Positions 37,009 through 46,800 of a DNA stretch of 64,000 nucleotides are shown here, in pieces. The stretch's first letter is position 1; each line of letters starts with the position of its first letter. Both the position numbers and the translations under genes were made by a program. The notes beneath the pieces were generated by a model. The model searched no databases and was not told the origin of the DNA. It saw only the letters and a list, made by a program, of their open reading frames with translations. This DNA comes from CAVPJC01 sp963705155 (GTDB lineage Bacteria; Chloroflexota; Anaerolineae; Anaerolineales; UBA4823). The DNA is taken from positions 62,001-126,000 of the forward strand of contig CAVPJC010000020.1 of NCBI GenBank assembly GCA_963705155.1, given 5' to 3'.

Positions 37009-37743
37009 TTACCAACCCGCAGACAGTCGTTGGATATGCCGTTCTGGCAAACCGGCCGATTTCATGCGCTCCTGCACAGAAGTTACATTATAAGCAATCC
37101 GATGATACTCCCAGGATTGCTCCTGGGGATCATAAATGGCATAGGCAGCGCGGGGATCATGATCGCGCGGCTGGCCGACGGATCCGGGGTTCAAGATGGC
37201 ACGCGGCGTAAGTACAAAACGTGTCTCGGGTTCGGGAATTAACAGCCTGGCCAGATTGTGGTTTTCACCCAGGTGATAGAGGATGGGCAGATGGGTATGG
37301 CCTACAAAGCAGTAGGCCGTCTCAAAAAATTCAAAGCTGCGGGTGGCGTTTTGCGTATCCAGCAAATATTCCCACACCGGCTGGCGTGGGCTGCCATGCA
37401 CCAGGGTTACATGATCCAGATTTACCCGTTCGGGTAAATTGTTTAAAAAGTTGATACTGGAGTCGGTCAGCATGCTTTGTGTCCAATTAATTGCATGCCG
37501 CGCTTCCGGGTTGAACGACCCCGCATCGATTTGTTTCAGGGCAGCGGCGTCATGATTTCCCAATATGCACACCAGGTTTTGAAGGCCTTGAACGCGTTGA
37601 ATACATTCATTCGGGTCTGGTCCATAGCCCACCAGATCCCCAAGGCACCAGGCGGCGTCAATTTTTCCAGCATCAGCGATGACACTTTCCAGAGCGGCGA
37701 GGTTTGCGTGGATGTCAGAGATAACGAGAATACGCATTGTCAT
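37009..37743 (-). CDS. Calcineurin-like metallophosphoesterase (YfcE-type)
   Basis: The 244-residue protein carries all dinuclear metal motifs: SDIHANLAAL, GDLVGYGPDP, GNHDAAAL, VHGSP, and GHTHLP. The C-terminal NPGSVGQPRD is also typical. Members hydrolyse phosphodiesters or phosphomonoesters; the substrate here is unknown. Two ATG codons (37743 and 37737) are possible and neither has a good ribosome site. It lies between the methyltransferase and DUF4349 genes with short gaps. Confidence 0.9.
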   Translation of the reverse strand: MTMRILVISDIHANLAALESVIADAGKIDAAWCLGDLVGYGPDPNECIQRVQGLQNLVCILGNHDAAALKQIDAGSFNPEARHAINWTQSMLTDSSINFLNNLPERVNLDHVTLVHGSPRQPVWEYLLDTQNATRSFEFFETAYCFVGHTHLPILYHLGENHNLARLLIPEPETRFVLTPRAILNPGSVGQPRDHDPRAAYAIYDPQEQSWEYHRIAYNVTSVQERMKSAGLPERHIQRLSAGW

Positions 37744-37801
37744 TATGGTAGCACATAAATTAGGCAGCGTGAAGCTTTAATGGCAGGGTTAAACTTGCAA
37801 A

Positions 37802-38560
37802 TTAGATAGGTTTCCAGACCTGGTATAAACCCAGCCGGCCGCCCTCTCCGTCTGAGAAGAAGGTATCGGAAACCTCAAAACCGGTCTCATTGGCCAGTTG
37901 GGTAAGTTCTTGCCCGGAAAAAAAGTGCACGTACCGCAAGCCATGACCTCCTTGCCGCCAATCCAGCAGGTAGTCGCCTTCATCCAGCTCTTCTTGAGAA
38001 ACCCCGATTTGTTCCCAGGGGACGATGCGCTCCCTCATTCGTGGGCTGTTTAGAAATTGCCATTCGGAATGGATAAACCTGCCGTGTTGTTCGAGCAGCG
38101 CTCTAACCTGGCTCAGGATTTGATGCCGGATTGACCTGCCTGGCAGGTGGTGGAGAAAGGCAAAGGCAACGACACTGTCAAACACGCCGGGTAGGTTCAG
38201 GCTTTTCCTGCCACTCGCTTTAACTCGTTCAAGGCAATCAACCCAATTTGGTTCGGACAGGTCGGTTTGCAGAAATTGAATATTGTCTCTGGTCAATTCG
38301 GTCTGGCGGGCGTATTCCAGCAACCCGGTGCTGAAATCCAGGCCTACGTAAATCCCTGTGTGGTTCCGCCTGATCAGATTACGAGCAAGCTCGCCATTGC
38401 CACAGCCCAAGTCAAGGATATTTGCTTCTGCCGGAATAGTTTCAAGAATGCGCCGCACCCCGGGTTGCAGGCGCAGGCGTGTGTTTGAAAACTGAGCTGC
38501 GAAGGTCTGGTAAAATTGACGGTTAATGCAGATCAATTTCTGCACAATATCGTTATTCAT
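37802..38560 (-). CDS. Class I SAM-dependent methyltransferase
   Basis: The 252-residue enzyme has motif I ILDLGCGNGELARNL, the acidic GLDFSTGLLEYA, motif II FLQTDLSEPNW, and SVVAFAFLHHLPG, followed by a C-terminal FFSGQELTQLANETGFE. The substrate is unknown. I start at ATG 38560 because TATAAT (38567-38572, minus strand) lies 6 bases upstream and the longer frame to 38737 lacks family character. It is divergent from elp3, whose TATAAA overlaps this -10. Confidence 0.8.
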   Translation of the reverse strand: MNNDIVQKLICINRQFYQTFAAQFSNTRLRLQPGVRRILETIPAEANILDLGCGNGELARNLIRRNHTGIYVGLDFSTGLLEYARQTELTRDNIQFLQTDLSEPNWVDCLERVKASGRKSLNLPGVFDSVVAFAFLHHLPGRSIRHQILSQVRALLEQHGRFIHSEWQFLNSPRMRERIVPWEQIGVSQEELDEGDYLLDWRQGGHGLRYVHFFSGQELTQLANETGFEVSDTFFSDGEGGRLGLYQVWKPI

Positions 38561-38566
38561 ACCGGT

Positions 38567-38574
38567 ATTATAAA
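38567..38574. promoter_or_regulatory. Overlapping divergent -10 elements
   Basis: The minus strand reads TATAAT (38567-38572) for the methyltransferase, and the plus strand reads TATAAA (38569-38574) for elp3. Both genes begin within 10 bases of these hexamers, so polymerases for the two directions would compete. Confidence 0.5.
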
Positions 38575-38584
38575 GGCAAAGAGA

Positions 38585-40175
38585 ATGGATCCGGAAATCT
38601 GGCAGGCTGCCCGGCAAATCACGCCGGAAAAATTGGAAATCGCCCGGGTGGTCCTGGAAGATGTCCGAGGCGGAAGCAAAGTGATCGATGCAGTACGCAG
38701 TCACCCGCTTCCTGGAGGGGGTTACCTCGGTAAACATGTGCTGGTAGCGGCCTATAAAGAATTGATTTCAAATGGTATCTGGCAGTCTGACCCTGCCCTG
38801 CTGGCGCGCATTCGAATGAAACCGGTGCGAACGCTCTCCGGGGTTACCACAGTTACAGTTCTTACCCGCCCTTATCCCTGTCCGGGGAAGTGTATATTTT
38901 GCCCGACAGACGTGCGCATGCCGAAAAGTTACCTTCCTGATGAACCCGGGGCGATGCGCGCCCTGCAGCATGCTTTCGATCCTTACGATCAGGTTGCTTC
39001 CCGCATCGAAGCCCTGGAAGCGATCGGGCATCCTACGGACAAAATAGAACTGCTCATCCTTGGGGGCACATGGAGCTCTTACCGCCGCGATTACCAGGAA
39101 TGGTTTGTGCGCCGCTGTTTCGATGCCATGAATAGGATCGAAGCCGCCACGCTGGAAGATGCCCACACGATGAATGAAAATGCGGGGCACCGCAATGTGG
39201 GTTTGGTGATTGAAACTCGCCCGGATCATATCGATCCCGAAGAGCTGGCCTGGCTGCGCCGCCTGGGTGTGACTAAAGTTCAAATGGGCGCCCAAAGTAT
39301 GGATGATCGCATTCTGGCGTTAAACCAGCGCGGGCATAGCGCTGCGGAGACGCGCCGGGCTACTGCCATGCTGCGGTCGGCTGGTTTCAAAATCGTCCTG
39401 CACTGGATGCCCAATTTATTAGGAGCCACGTTGGACTCGGACCGCGAGGATTTTGGCCGCTTGTGGACGGGCTGCTGCCCGGATGAGATCAAAATTTATC
39501 CGACCCAACTGCTGGCGAACGCAGATTTGTATGCCTACTGGCTGCGCGGCGAATACCAACCGTATACAACTGCTGAGCTTGTAGGACTTGTGGCCGATGT
39601 GAAGCCATCCATCCCGCGCTACTGCAGGGTAAATCGGGTCATTCGAGATATCCCATCCACGAACGTTGTGGATGGCAACCGCCGCACCAGCTTAAGGATG
39701 GATATTCAAGCTGAATTGCAAGCGGCGCGGTGAGCGCTGCCAATGTGTTCGCTGCCGTGAAGTACGCGGCAAAGATATCGAGTTGGAGGCTCTAGAGATT
39801 GAAGACGAGGTCTACCAGGCCGATTTTGCCGAAGAGCACTTCCTTTCCTTCGTTACACCCGACGATCGGCTGGCAGGTTTTTTGCGCCTTTCATTGCCTG
39901 GCGCTGCCGCGCCGCGTACTGGCATTGAAGAATTGGATGGCGCTGCCATAATTCGGGAGGTGCACGTATATGGTCAGTCTGTTCTCGTTGGAGCAGAGCT
40001 GAACGGCGCAGCTCAACACATTGGACTGGGTACCCGGCTTATCCAAAAAGCTGAATTACTGGCACGTGAAGGCGGCTACGAAAGGTTAGCCGTGATTGCC
40101 GCGGTGGGGACCCGGAATTATTATCTGCGGCTCGGTTATGAACGCGGCCATTTGTATCTCACAAAAGAATTCTGA
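38585..40175 (+). CDS. Elp3-family tRNA uridine carboxymethyl enzyme (radical SAM + GNAT; frameshifted)
   Basis: Elp3 modifies the wobble uridine of tRNAs with acetyl-CoA and radical SAM chemistry. The radical SAM domain carries the cluster motif RPYPCPGKCIFCPTD (CxxxCxxC), then LLILGGTWSSYRRDYQEWF and KIYPTQLL. One extra G near 39720-39723 breaks the frame before the metal-binding stretch RCQCVRCREVRGKD. The C-terminal GNAT domain follows (IIREVHVYGQ, GLGTRLIQKAE, YYLRLGYERGHLYLTKEF). Restored length is 529 residues, as in single-polypeptide archaeal and Dehalococcoides Elp3. The ATG at 38585 has only a weak AGAGA before it. Confidence 0.9.
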
Positions 40176-40206
40176 GATCAGATAATCACCAAAGGAGATT
40201 GGATAG

Positions 40207-40725
40207 GTGGATCGTTGGATCGTATTATTCTGGATGTTTGTAAAAGTCAACCTGCTGACCACTTCTGGCCCGGCGTCGGTGGGTTTGTTGTACAAAGAAG
40301 CTGTGGGCAAGCTAATGACAGAAACAGAATTTGTGGAGGCGGTAGGTTTCTCAAGTGTTCTGCCGGGCAGTGACGCCTTGCAGCTAGCGATGTTTGTCGG
40401 ATATTCTGCGGGAGGTATCCCTGGCGCTTTGGTGGCTTTGCTCGGGTCTATCCTGCCGCCGACGATATTGATGCTGACGGTTGTTACCATCTTGCAGCGC
40501 GTGCGCGGCGAAGCATGGGTGAGCAATTTTGTAAGCGGTTTAACTCCGGCAGTGGCAGTTTTGATGGTTCTGGTTGCCTGGCAGATCTTTCGCGGTGATG
40601 ACAATGGCACCGGAATTGCCACCATAGTCATTGCCGGACTGAGCCTGGCAGCTTTACTCCTCAAGGCGCCCCCACCGCTGGTGCTCCTGGGCGCCGGCAT
40701 TTTGGGGATCGTGATTTTCCGATGA
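40207..40725 (+). CDS. Half-size chromate transporter (CHR family)
   Basis: The 172-residue membrane protein contains one CHR domain: FVKVNLLTTSGPASVGLLY, then LPGSDALQLAMFVGYSAGG and a run of helices. Full ChrA has two such domains; here only one is present, so a second half or homodimer would be required. The GTG at 40207 has AAGGAG 9 bases upstream. It overlaps the tandem Usp gene by four bases. The substrate could be chromate or sulfate, or something else. Confidence 0.8.
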   Translation: MDRWIVLFWMFVKVNLLTTSGPASVGLLYKEAVGKLMTETEFVEAVGFSSVLPGSDALQLAMFVGYSAGGIPGALVALLGSILPPTILMLTVVTILQRVRGEAWVSNFVSGLTPAVAVLMVLVAWQIFRGDDNGTGIATIVIAGLSLAALLLKAPPPLVLLGAGILGIVIFR

Positions 40726-41570
40726 GCGCCATTCACCATCCCATCCTCTTGTGTACCAATGGCGATGACCATACCGCTCCGGCATTAGATTATGGTGTTT
40801 GGCTGGCAGGGTTATTGCACACCCGTGTGGTTTTCCTGGGAATACAGGAGCCAGGCGCCGATCCCGGCCAGATTGAACCTTTGATTCAGAACGCGGCCAG
40901 GCGGCTCGATGTCCAAAAAACACCATTTGAAATCCGCATGGATCAGGGTGATGGGCCAGAAGTCATTGCGCGGCATGCCAACGCTGGTTCATTCCTGACC
41001 GTTGTCGGGCCGCTTGGACGGTCGGTATGGCAGCGGTTGGTGCAGGGCCGTTCATTCCGAAAGATGCTCTCCCATATTCAGAGTCCATTATTCTATATCC
41101 GGGAAACACGCCAGCCTTTGAAAAAAATGCTGGTATGTCTTGGAGGATTGGAATATTCTCTGGGTGTCGAGGCATTTTCGTTGGATCTGGCGAAAATCAG
41201 CGGCGCGAGCGTTACCGTGCTGCATGTTGTAGAACCTGTGACAATGCATTACCCAATTGCCATGGAGATTCGCGATCATTGGAAGACGGTGATGGAAACC
41301 GATACCCCCCAGGGGCGCCATCTGCGCAGGGTTTACGAGGCTGCCAAAAACAAGGGACTGCCAATAGAATTCCACGCCCGGCATGGAAATATCGTGCATG
41401 AAATTGTGGAGGAAGCCCGCAACGGGAAATATGATTTGATTGCCATGGGATCTGCCTACAGCGCGCACAGCCTGAGGCACCTGTACATGCCAAGCGTCAC
41501 CGCCGAGGTTGCAGAGGCCATCGTGTGCCCGATTTTGACGATTCGGACGTTGATTGAGGCGGAAGAGTGA
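40722..41570 (+). CDS. Tandem universal stress protein
   Basis: The 282-residue protein contains two UspA-like folds. The first (residues 5-125) has PILLCTNGDDHTAPALDYGV and loses the typical nucleotide motif (VVGPLGRSVWQRL). The second (about 130-278) has KKMLVCLGGLEYSLGVEAF and LIAMGSAYSAHSLRHLYMPS, close to the G-2x-G-9x-G(S/T) motif of ATP-binding members. The ATG overlaps the CHR gene stop (ATGA). The pairing suggests that Usp binds or regulates the transporter, but this is inference. Confidence 0.85.
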   Translation: MSAIHHPILLCTNGDDHTAPALDYGVWLAGLLHTRVVFLGIQEPGADPGQIEPLIQNAARRLDVQKTPFEIRMDQGDGPEVIARHANAGSFLTVVGPLGRSVWQRLVQGRSFRKMLSHIQSPLFYIRETRQPLKKMLVCLGGLEYSLGVEAFSLDLAKISGASVTVLHVVEPVTMHYPIAMEIRDHWKTVMETDTPQGRHLRRVYEAAKNKGLPIEFHARHGNIVHEIVEEARNGKYDLIAMGSAYSAHSLRHLYMPSVTAEVAEAIVCPILTIRTLIEAEE

Positions 41571-41694
41571 CGAACTGCACAGAAGTTATGACACTCGGCA
41601 ACAACTGAGATGATATGCGTCCCTTGCCCAGATTAATGAAATCTGTCACAATTAACACGATATCCAGCAATACCAAAAACCAAAAGGAGTGAAT

Positions 41695-43623
41695 ATGAGC
41701 ACTGCGAAAAATTTCCCTGGTCTCCGGCCGTTTACGCCAATCAAATTAAAGCGGCGTACACCTGTTCCGTCGGATATTGAAATTGCTCAGGAGGCTGAGC
41801 TCAAACCGATCACCCAGCTTGCGGAAGAAGTTGGCCTGCTGCCCGAAGAAATCGAGCTGTATGGCAATTACAAGGCCAAAGTCAAATTGGAGGTCCTGGA
41901 GCGTCTCAAGGATGTTCCCGATGGGATATACGTAGATGTGACTGCAATCACCCCCACTCCCTTGGGTGAAGGTAAGAGCACCACCATGGTGGGGTTGAGC
42001 CAGGCACTGGGGGCGCATCTGGGCAAACGCGTTTTTACCTGCATCCGCCAGCCCAGCCAGGGTCCCACCTTTGGCATCAAGGGCGGCGCTGCCGGCGGTG
42101 GTTACAGCCAGGTTGTTCCGATGGAGGACTTCAACCTTCACCTAACGGGCGATATTCATGCCATTACTGCAGCCAATAACCTGTGCGCCGCGGCCATCGA
42201 TACCCGTATTTTCCACGAAGCCCAACAACCAGACGATGATAAACTCTTCAACGCTTTGTGCCCGGCTGATAAGCAGGGAAAACGCAGGTTTTCACCATCC
42301 ATGCTGCGCCGTCTGAAAAAATTAGGAATTGAAAAAACGGATCCGAGCGACCTGACAAAAGAAGAACGAAGCCGCTTTGCCCGCCTGGATATTGATCCCG
42401 ATAGTATCACCTGGCGGCGTGTCGTTGACACGAACGACCGCTTCATACGGGATATTACCATTGGTCAGGGTCCTGAAGAAAAAGGCATGACCCGCCGCAC
42501 CGGTTACGATATCACCGTTGCCAGTGAGATTATGGCCATCCTGGCCCTCACCACCGACCTTGCTGATATGCGCGAGCGACTGGGGCGGATCGTGATTGGA
42601 ACCGATAAGAAGGGTGGGGCTGTGACCGCCGAAGATCTGGGGGTTGCCGGCGCGCTGACGGTTCTGATGAAAGATGCCATTAAGCCCAATCTGATGCAGA
42701 CTTTGGAAGGCACACCGGTCTTTGTACATGCAGGCCCGTTTGCCAACATTGCTCATGGGCAGAGCTCCATTATTGCCGATCGGATTGCACTTAAGCTGGC
42801 AGATTATGTAGTGACCGAGTCGGGTTTTGGCGCCGACATTGGCATGGAGAAGTTCTTTGACATCAAGTGCCGCTACTCGGGCCTGGTCCCGCAGGTGGTG
42901 GTGATGGTTGCCACGGTCCGGGCGCTCAAGATGCACGGCGGCGGTCCCAAGGTTGTGGCTGGAAAACCCCTCGATTCAGCCTACACCGATGAGAACCTGG
43001 AACTGGTTCGTAAAGGACTCGGCAATCTGCAACACCATATCAAGAATGCCAAACGCTACGGCGTGAATGTTGTGGTAGCCGTCAATTCCTTTAAGGATGA
43101 CACTCCGGCTGAGGTAGAACTGGTGCGCAAAGCCGCGATTGAAGCTGGCGCTGAAGATGCGGTTGTTTGCACCCACTGGATGCACGGTGGAGAAGGCGCG
43201 GTCAAATTGGCCGAAGCAGTGGTAAAAGCAGCCGAAAAGAAGACCGATTTCAGGTTCCTCTATCCGCTGGAGCTTTCCATTAAAGAGAAGATTGAAACAA
43301 TCTGCTCACAGATTTACGGAGCCGATGGGGTGGATTACTCGCCCGAGGCCGAAGCCAAGATCGAGCTTTATACCCGGCTGGGCTTTGATAAGCTGCCCTT
43401 GTGCATGGCAAAAACCCACCTCAGTTTGAGCGCTGACCCCAATCTAAAGGGGGTTCCCAAAGGTTTTCGTGTTCCTGTTCGGGATATCCGCGCCTCGGTT
43501 GGCGCTGGTTTCCTCTATCCCTTGCTGGGCGAGATGCGCACGATGCCCGGCTTGCCCACCCGTCCGGTCTTCTATGATGTCGATCTGGATTTGGAAACCG
43601 GCCGCGTCCTGGGTCTGTTCTAA
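41695..43623 (+). CDS. fhs: Formate-tetrahydrofolate ligase
   Basis: The enzyme makes 10-formyl-THF from formate, THF and ATP. The P-loop is in TPLGEGKSTTMVGLSQALG, then QPSQGPTFGIKGGAAGGGYSQ and the THF-site block FVHAGPFANIAHGQSS. At 642 residues it is longer than the usual bacterial form (about 557); the extra insertion (about 190-250, PSMLRRLKKLGIEKTDPSDL) resembles longer eukaryote-type enzymes. I choose ATG 41695, 5 bases after AGGAG; a GTG at 41689 lies inside the ribosome site. It may serve C1 metabolism; no other Wood-Ljungdahl gene is in view. Confidence 0.95.
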   Translation: MSTAKNFPGLRPFTPIKLKRRTPVPSDIEIAQEAELKPITQLAEEVGLLPEEIELYGNYKAKVKLEVLERLKDVPDGIYVDVTAITPTPLGEGKSTTMVGLSQALGAHLGKRVFTCIRQPSQGPTFGIKGGAAGGGYSQVVPMEDFNLHLTGDIHAITAANNLCAAAIDTRIFHEAQQPDDDKLFNALCPADKQGKRRFSPSMLRRLKKLGIEKTDPSDLTKEERSRFARLDIDPDSITWRRVVDTNDRFIRDITIGQGPEEKGMTRRTGYDITVASEIMAILALTTDLADMRERLGRIVIGTDKKGGAVTAEDLGVAGALTVLMKDAIKPNLMQTLEGTPVFVHAGPFANIAHGQSSIIADRIALKLADYVVTESGFGADIGMEKFFDIKCRYSGLVPQVVVMVATVRALKMHGGGPKVVAGKPLDSAYTDENLELVRKGLGNLQHHIKNAKRYGVNVVVAVNSFKDDTPAEVELVRKAAIEAGAEDAVVCTHWMHGGEGAVKLAEAVVKAAEKKTDFRFLYPLELSIKEKIETICSQIYGADGVDYSPEAEAKIELYTRLGFDKLPLCMAKTHLSLSADPNLKGVPKGFRVPVRDIRASVGAGFLYPLLGEMRTMPGLPTRPVFYDVDLDLETGRVLGLF

Positions 43624-43650
43624 ACTTTCAAGTACCTTTATGTGAGCGCA

Positions 43651-43689
43651 TACCTGCCGGGCGCCATAACCCGGCAGGTAATGTTTTTT
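43651..43689 (+). terminator. Intrinsic terminator after fhs
   Basis: A perfect 11-bp stem (43651-43661 with 43670-43680; TACCTGCCGGG and CCCGGCAGGTA) is followed by ATGTTTTTTA. Confidence 0.9.
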
Positions 43690-43762
43690 AATATCATTGC
43701 TTTTCTGAACAACCTGAACTGCACCTAGTAAAACCGTAAGTTAGGCTGGGGAAAAAGTCATC

Positions 43763-43768
43763 TATAAT
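43763..43768 (+). promoter_or_regulatory. Possible -10 of the multi-GAF kinase gene
   Basis: TATAAT lies 45 bases before the kinase ATG; a -35 is not obvious. Confidence 0.4.
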
Positions 43769-43813
43769 TCTTTTTAACAGCCCTGACGGAAGGTTGAGTT
43801 AACGGGATATTTT

Positions 43814-46800
43814 ATGGTTGGGAAAAAACGGCCACGCTCTAATTTAATTTCGGCAAAAGTTCAGCCAACGGATCCGGTGGGCAATTTGTTGGCGTCCGAT
43901 TCAATCTTAAATTCCCTGGCAGAATCCACGATCTCAATGATTTTCATCGTCCAGGATGACCGATTTTGTTATGTCAATGCGGCAGCCGAAGATATTAGCG
44001 GTTACAGCCGTGAAGAATTACTTTCGATGAGATTTTTGGACCTGATCCACCCTGACAATCGGGAAGAAATCCGGAACAGGGACACCGCTCGACTTCGGGG
44101 AGACCCGATTACCCGGAACATTGAAATAAAACTGTTAACCAAGAGCAGTGTTGAGTGTTGGGTTGACTTAATCACCAACCTGACGAGTATTGATGGTCGC
44201 CCGGCAATCGTGGGTGCGGCCTTCGATATTTCTGCCCGCAGAAGAAAGGAGGCTGATTTAATCCGGCGGACCGATGAAATCTTGATTTTGCACGAACTTT
44301 CGGCGGATATCAGCGCTTCCCATGATATTAAAAGCGTGATGGTAGTGATTGTCAAACGCGCTGCGGCGTTATTGACATCTAACTATGGTGTTCTGTACAT
44401 TTGTGAACAGGCTCAGAAGATCTTAAAGGTGGCAGTGTCCTATAATCTGCCAGGGATAGAGACTGGCGCCATCCTCCAGTACGGTGAGGGTGTGCCCGGT
44501 GAAGTCGCTGTAACCGAACAGCCGGTTCTTGTTGAAGATGACGGAATTTTGCAGAGAGAAACCCGGGGTTTCGAAGCTAAACAGGCTATTACCGCTCTAA
44601 TTGCCGTTCCGATGTTGTGGCAGGATCGAGTTATCGGGGTTCTGGAAATTCTGGGTACAGGGCGTGTGTTCAACGCTTCGGATTTGAATTTAATAAAACT
44701 CTTTGCTGCCCAGGCTTCAGCTGCACTGGAGAATGCGCGCTTATTGGATGCTGAACGCCGCCGCCGGCAGGAAGCTGAAACACTGGCGAAGGCCACTGCT
44801 GTAATGACGTCTTCGTTAAATCTGGAGCAGGTATTAGATCTGATCCTGACACATCTGGATGCGGTGGTGCCGTATGACAGCGCCTGTGTGTTTTTGCATC
44901 AAGGCGTCCAACTAAAAATTGTTGCATTCAAGGGCCTCTCGCAGGGAGAGTTTGCTATTGGGTTGGAGTTTTCATCGGAGGATGCATTATTTTGTGAAAT
45001 TCGTGACCGTAAAAGTTCCGTGATCATTCAAGATGCCCGGATGGACCCGAGGTTTAATCGCTGGGTGGGTACGGAATATGTCAGGGGTTGGATGGGTGTG
45101 CCTTTGATCGTTCGAAATGACGTCATAGGCTATGTTACGTTAGATAATCGCCGTGCCGGAGCCTATTCTATGGAATCGGCGCATCTGGCTGAGGCCTTCG
45201 TCAACCAGGCCGCCAGCGCCATCCAAAATGCACGCCTGTTTGAAGCAGAGCGCTCCCAACTACTGCTGGCGCAAACTTTACAGGCGGTGGGGACTCTACT
45301 GTCATCCGAGCTCAGTTTGGATGAGGTGCTGGAACGCATATTGGATTTGCTCGGGCAGGTGGTGGAGTACGATTCGGTTTCAATTCAATTGATCGGTGCG
45401 AGTGGTAATTTAGAGTTGGCAGCGGGGCGCGGGTTTCCCGAGAAAAATCGTGCTCGCCAGATAGTTGAAGAGATGAGCGCCAAAATTCTGGCGACGAGGT
45501 GGCGGGAACTGAAAGTAATGGTTATTCCCGATGTCCTGGTGGATGAGCGCTGGGTACCTCACAAAAATGCGTCCTATGTTCGTTCCTGGGTGGGTGCGCC
45601 GCTGCTGGTCAAGGGGCGTTTTATTGGGAGTTTGAACGTGGACAGCCGTAAGCCCAATGCATATGATGCCACAACCGGTGAGACAGTCATGGCCTTTGCC
45701 AACCAGGCGGCTATCGCCATTGAAAATACTCGCTTGTTTGAGGCTGAGCATATTGCCAGAGAGCGCGCCGAGGCCTTGCGTGATGCAGCCCGGATCATCA
45801 GTTCCAGCCTGTCGCTTCATGATGTATTCCAGGCCGTGTTGGATCAACTCTCACGTGTTCTGCAATTTGACACCGGAAACGTCATGTTGGTGGAAGGGAA
45901 AGAGCTTGTCATCAAAGCCTGGCGAGGTTATGAGGCGTTTCTGAATCCTGCAGATATCCAGGCCATTCGTTTTGACATGGACGAGGATTTTTCGGTTGCA
46001 GATATCGTTCACACCCGGCAGCCAGTTACATTGGCAAATGCTCAGAAAGATCCACGCTGGAAGACCGTTCCGACCAGTCAGCACATCAATTCGTGGCTGG
46101 GCGTGCCGATCAATATCCGCGATCAGTGCATAGGCATTGTCAATCTGGACAGGATTTCATCTTTGGGTTTCAGCGAGGATGAAATTGCGATTGTACAAAC
46201 CTTTGCATTGCACGTCAGTACCGCAGTTGAAAATGCCTCGCTATTTGAAGCAGAGGGTCGAACGCGCAGCCGAGTTGGAGGCGGTTCGCCAGGCCAGCCT
46301 GAGCCTGACCGCCAGCCTTGATCTACCGGATGTGCTCGATTTGATTTTAAATAACGTGCTTTCGCTATTACCCGGGGCACTGGACACCCACATATTCCTG
46401 TATTATCCAGAAGTCGATCGTCTGGCGTTTGGCGCGGCCCTATGGGCAGGTGGGCGGCGGGGCAGACCGTATTCAATGCCCCGCCCTGATGGACTGACGC
46501 ACACCGTTGCCCGTTCTGGCGAAACGATTGTGGTGCCCAACATGGCTGATCATGCGCTGTTTAAGACGGCACCGCCCGATTGGGTCGGAGCGATCGTTGG
46601 CCTGCCATTGAAAATCGGCCAGCGCGTGGTGGGCGTGATGAATGTCTCCTATCAGGAGCCGCGGGTATTTCAAGAACATGAGCTGCGCATCTTGCGCCTA
46701 TTGGGGGACCAGGCCGCAGTTGCAATTGAAAATGCCCGGCTTTATGAACAGGCCGAATCTGAGCAGCGCCATCTGAGCTTACTTTACGAAGTGGGCCGGG

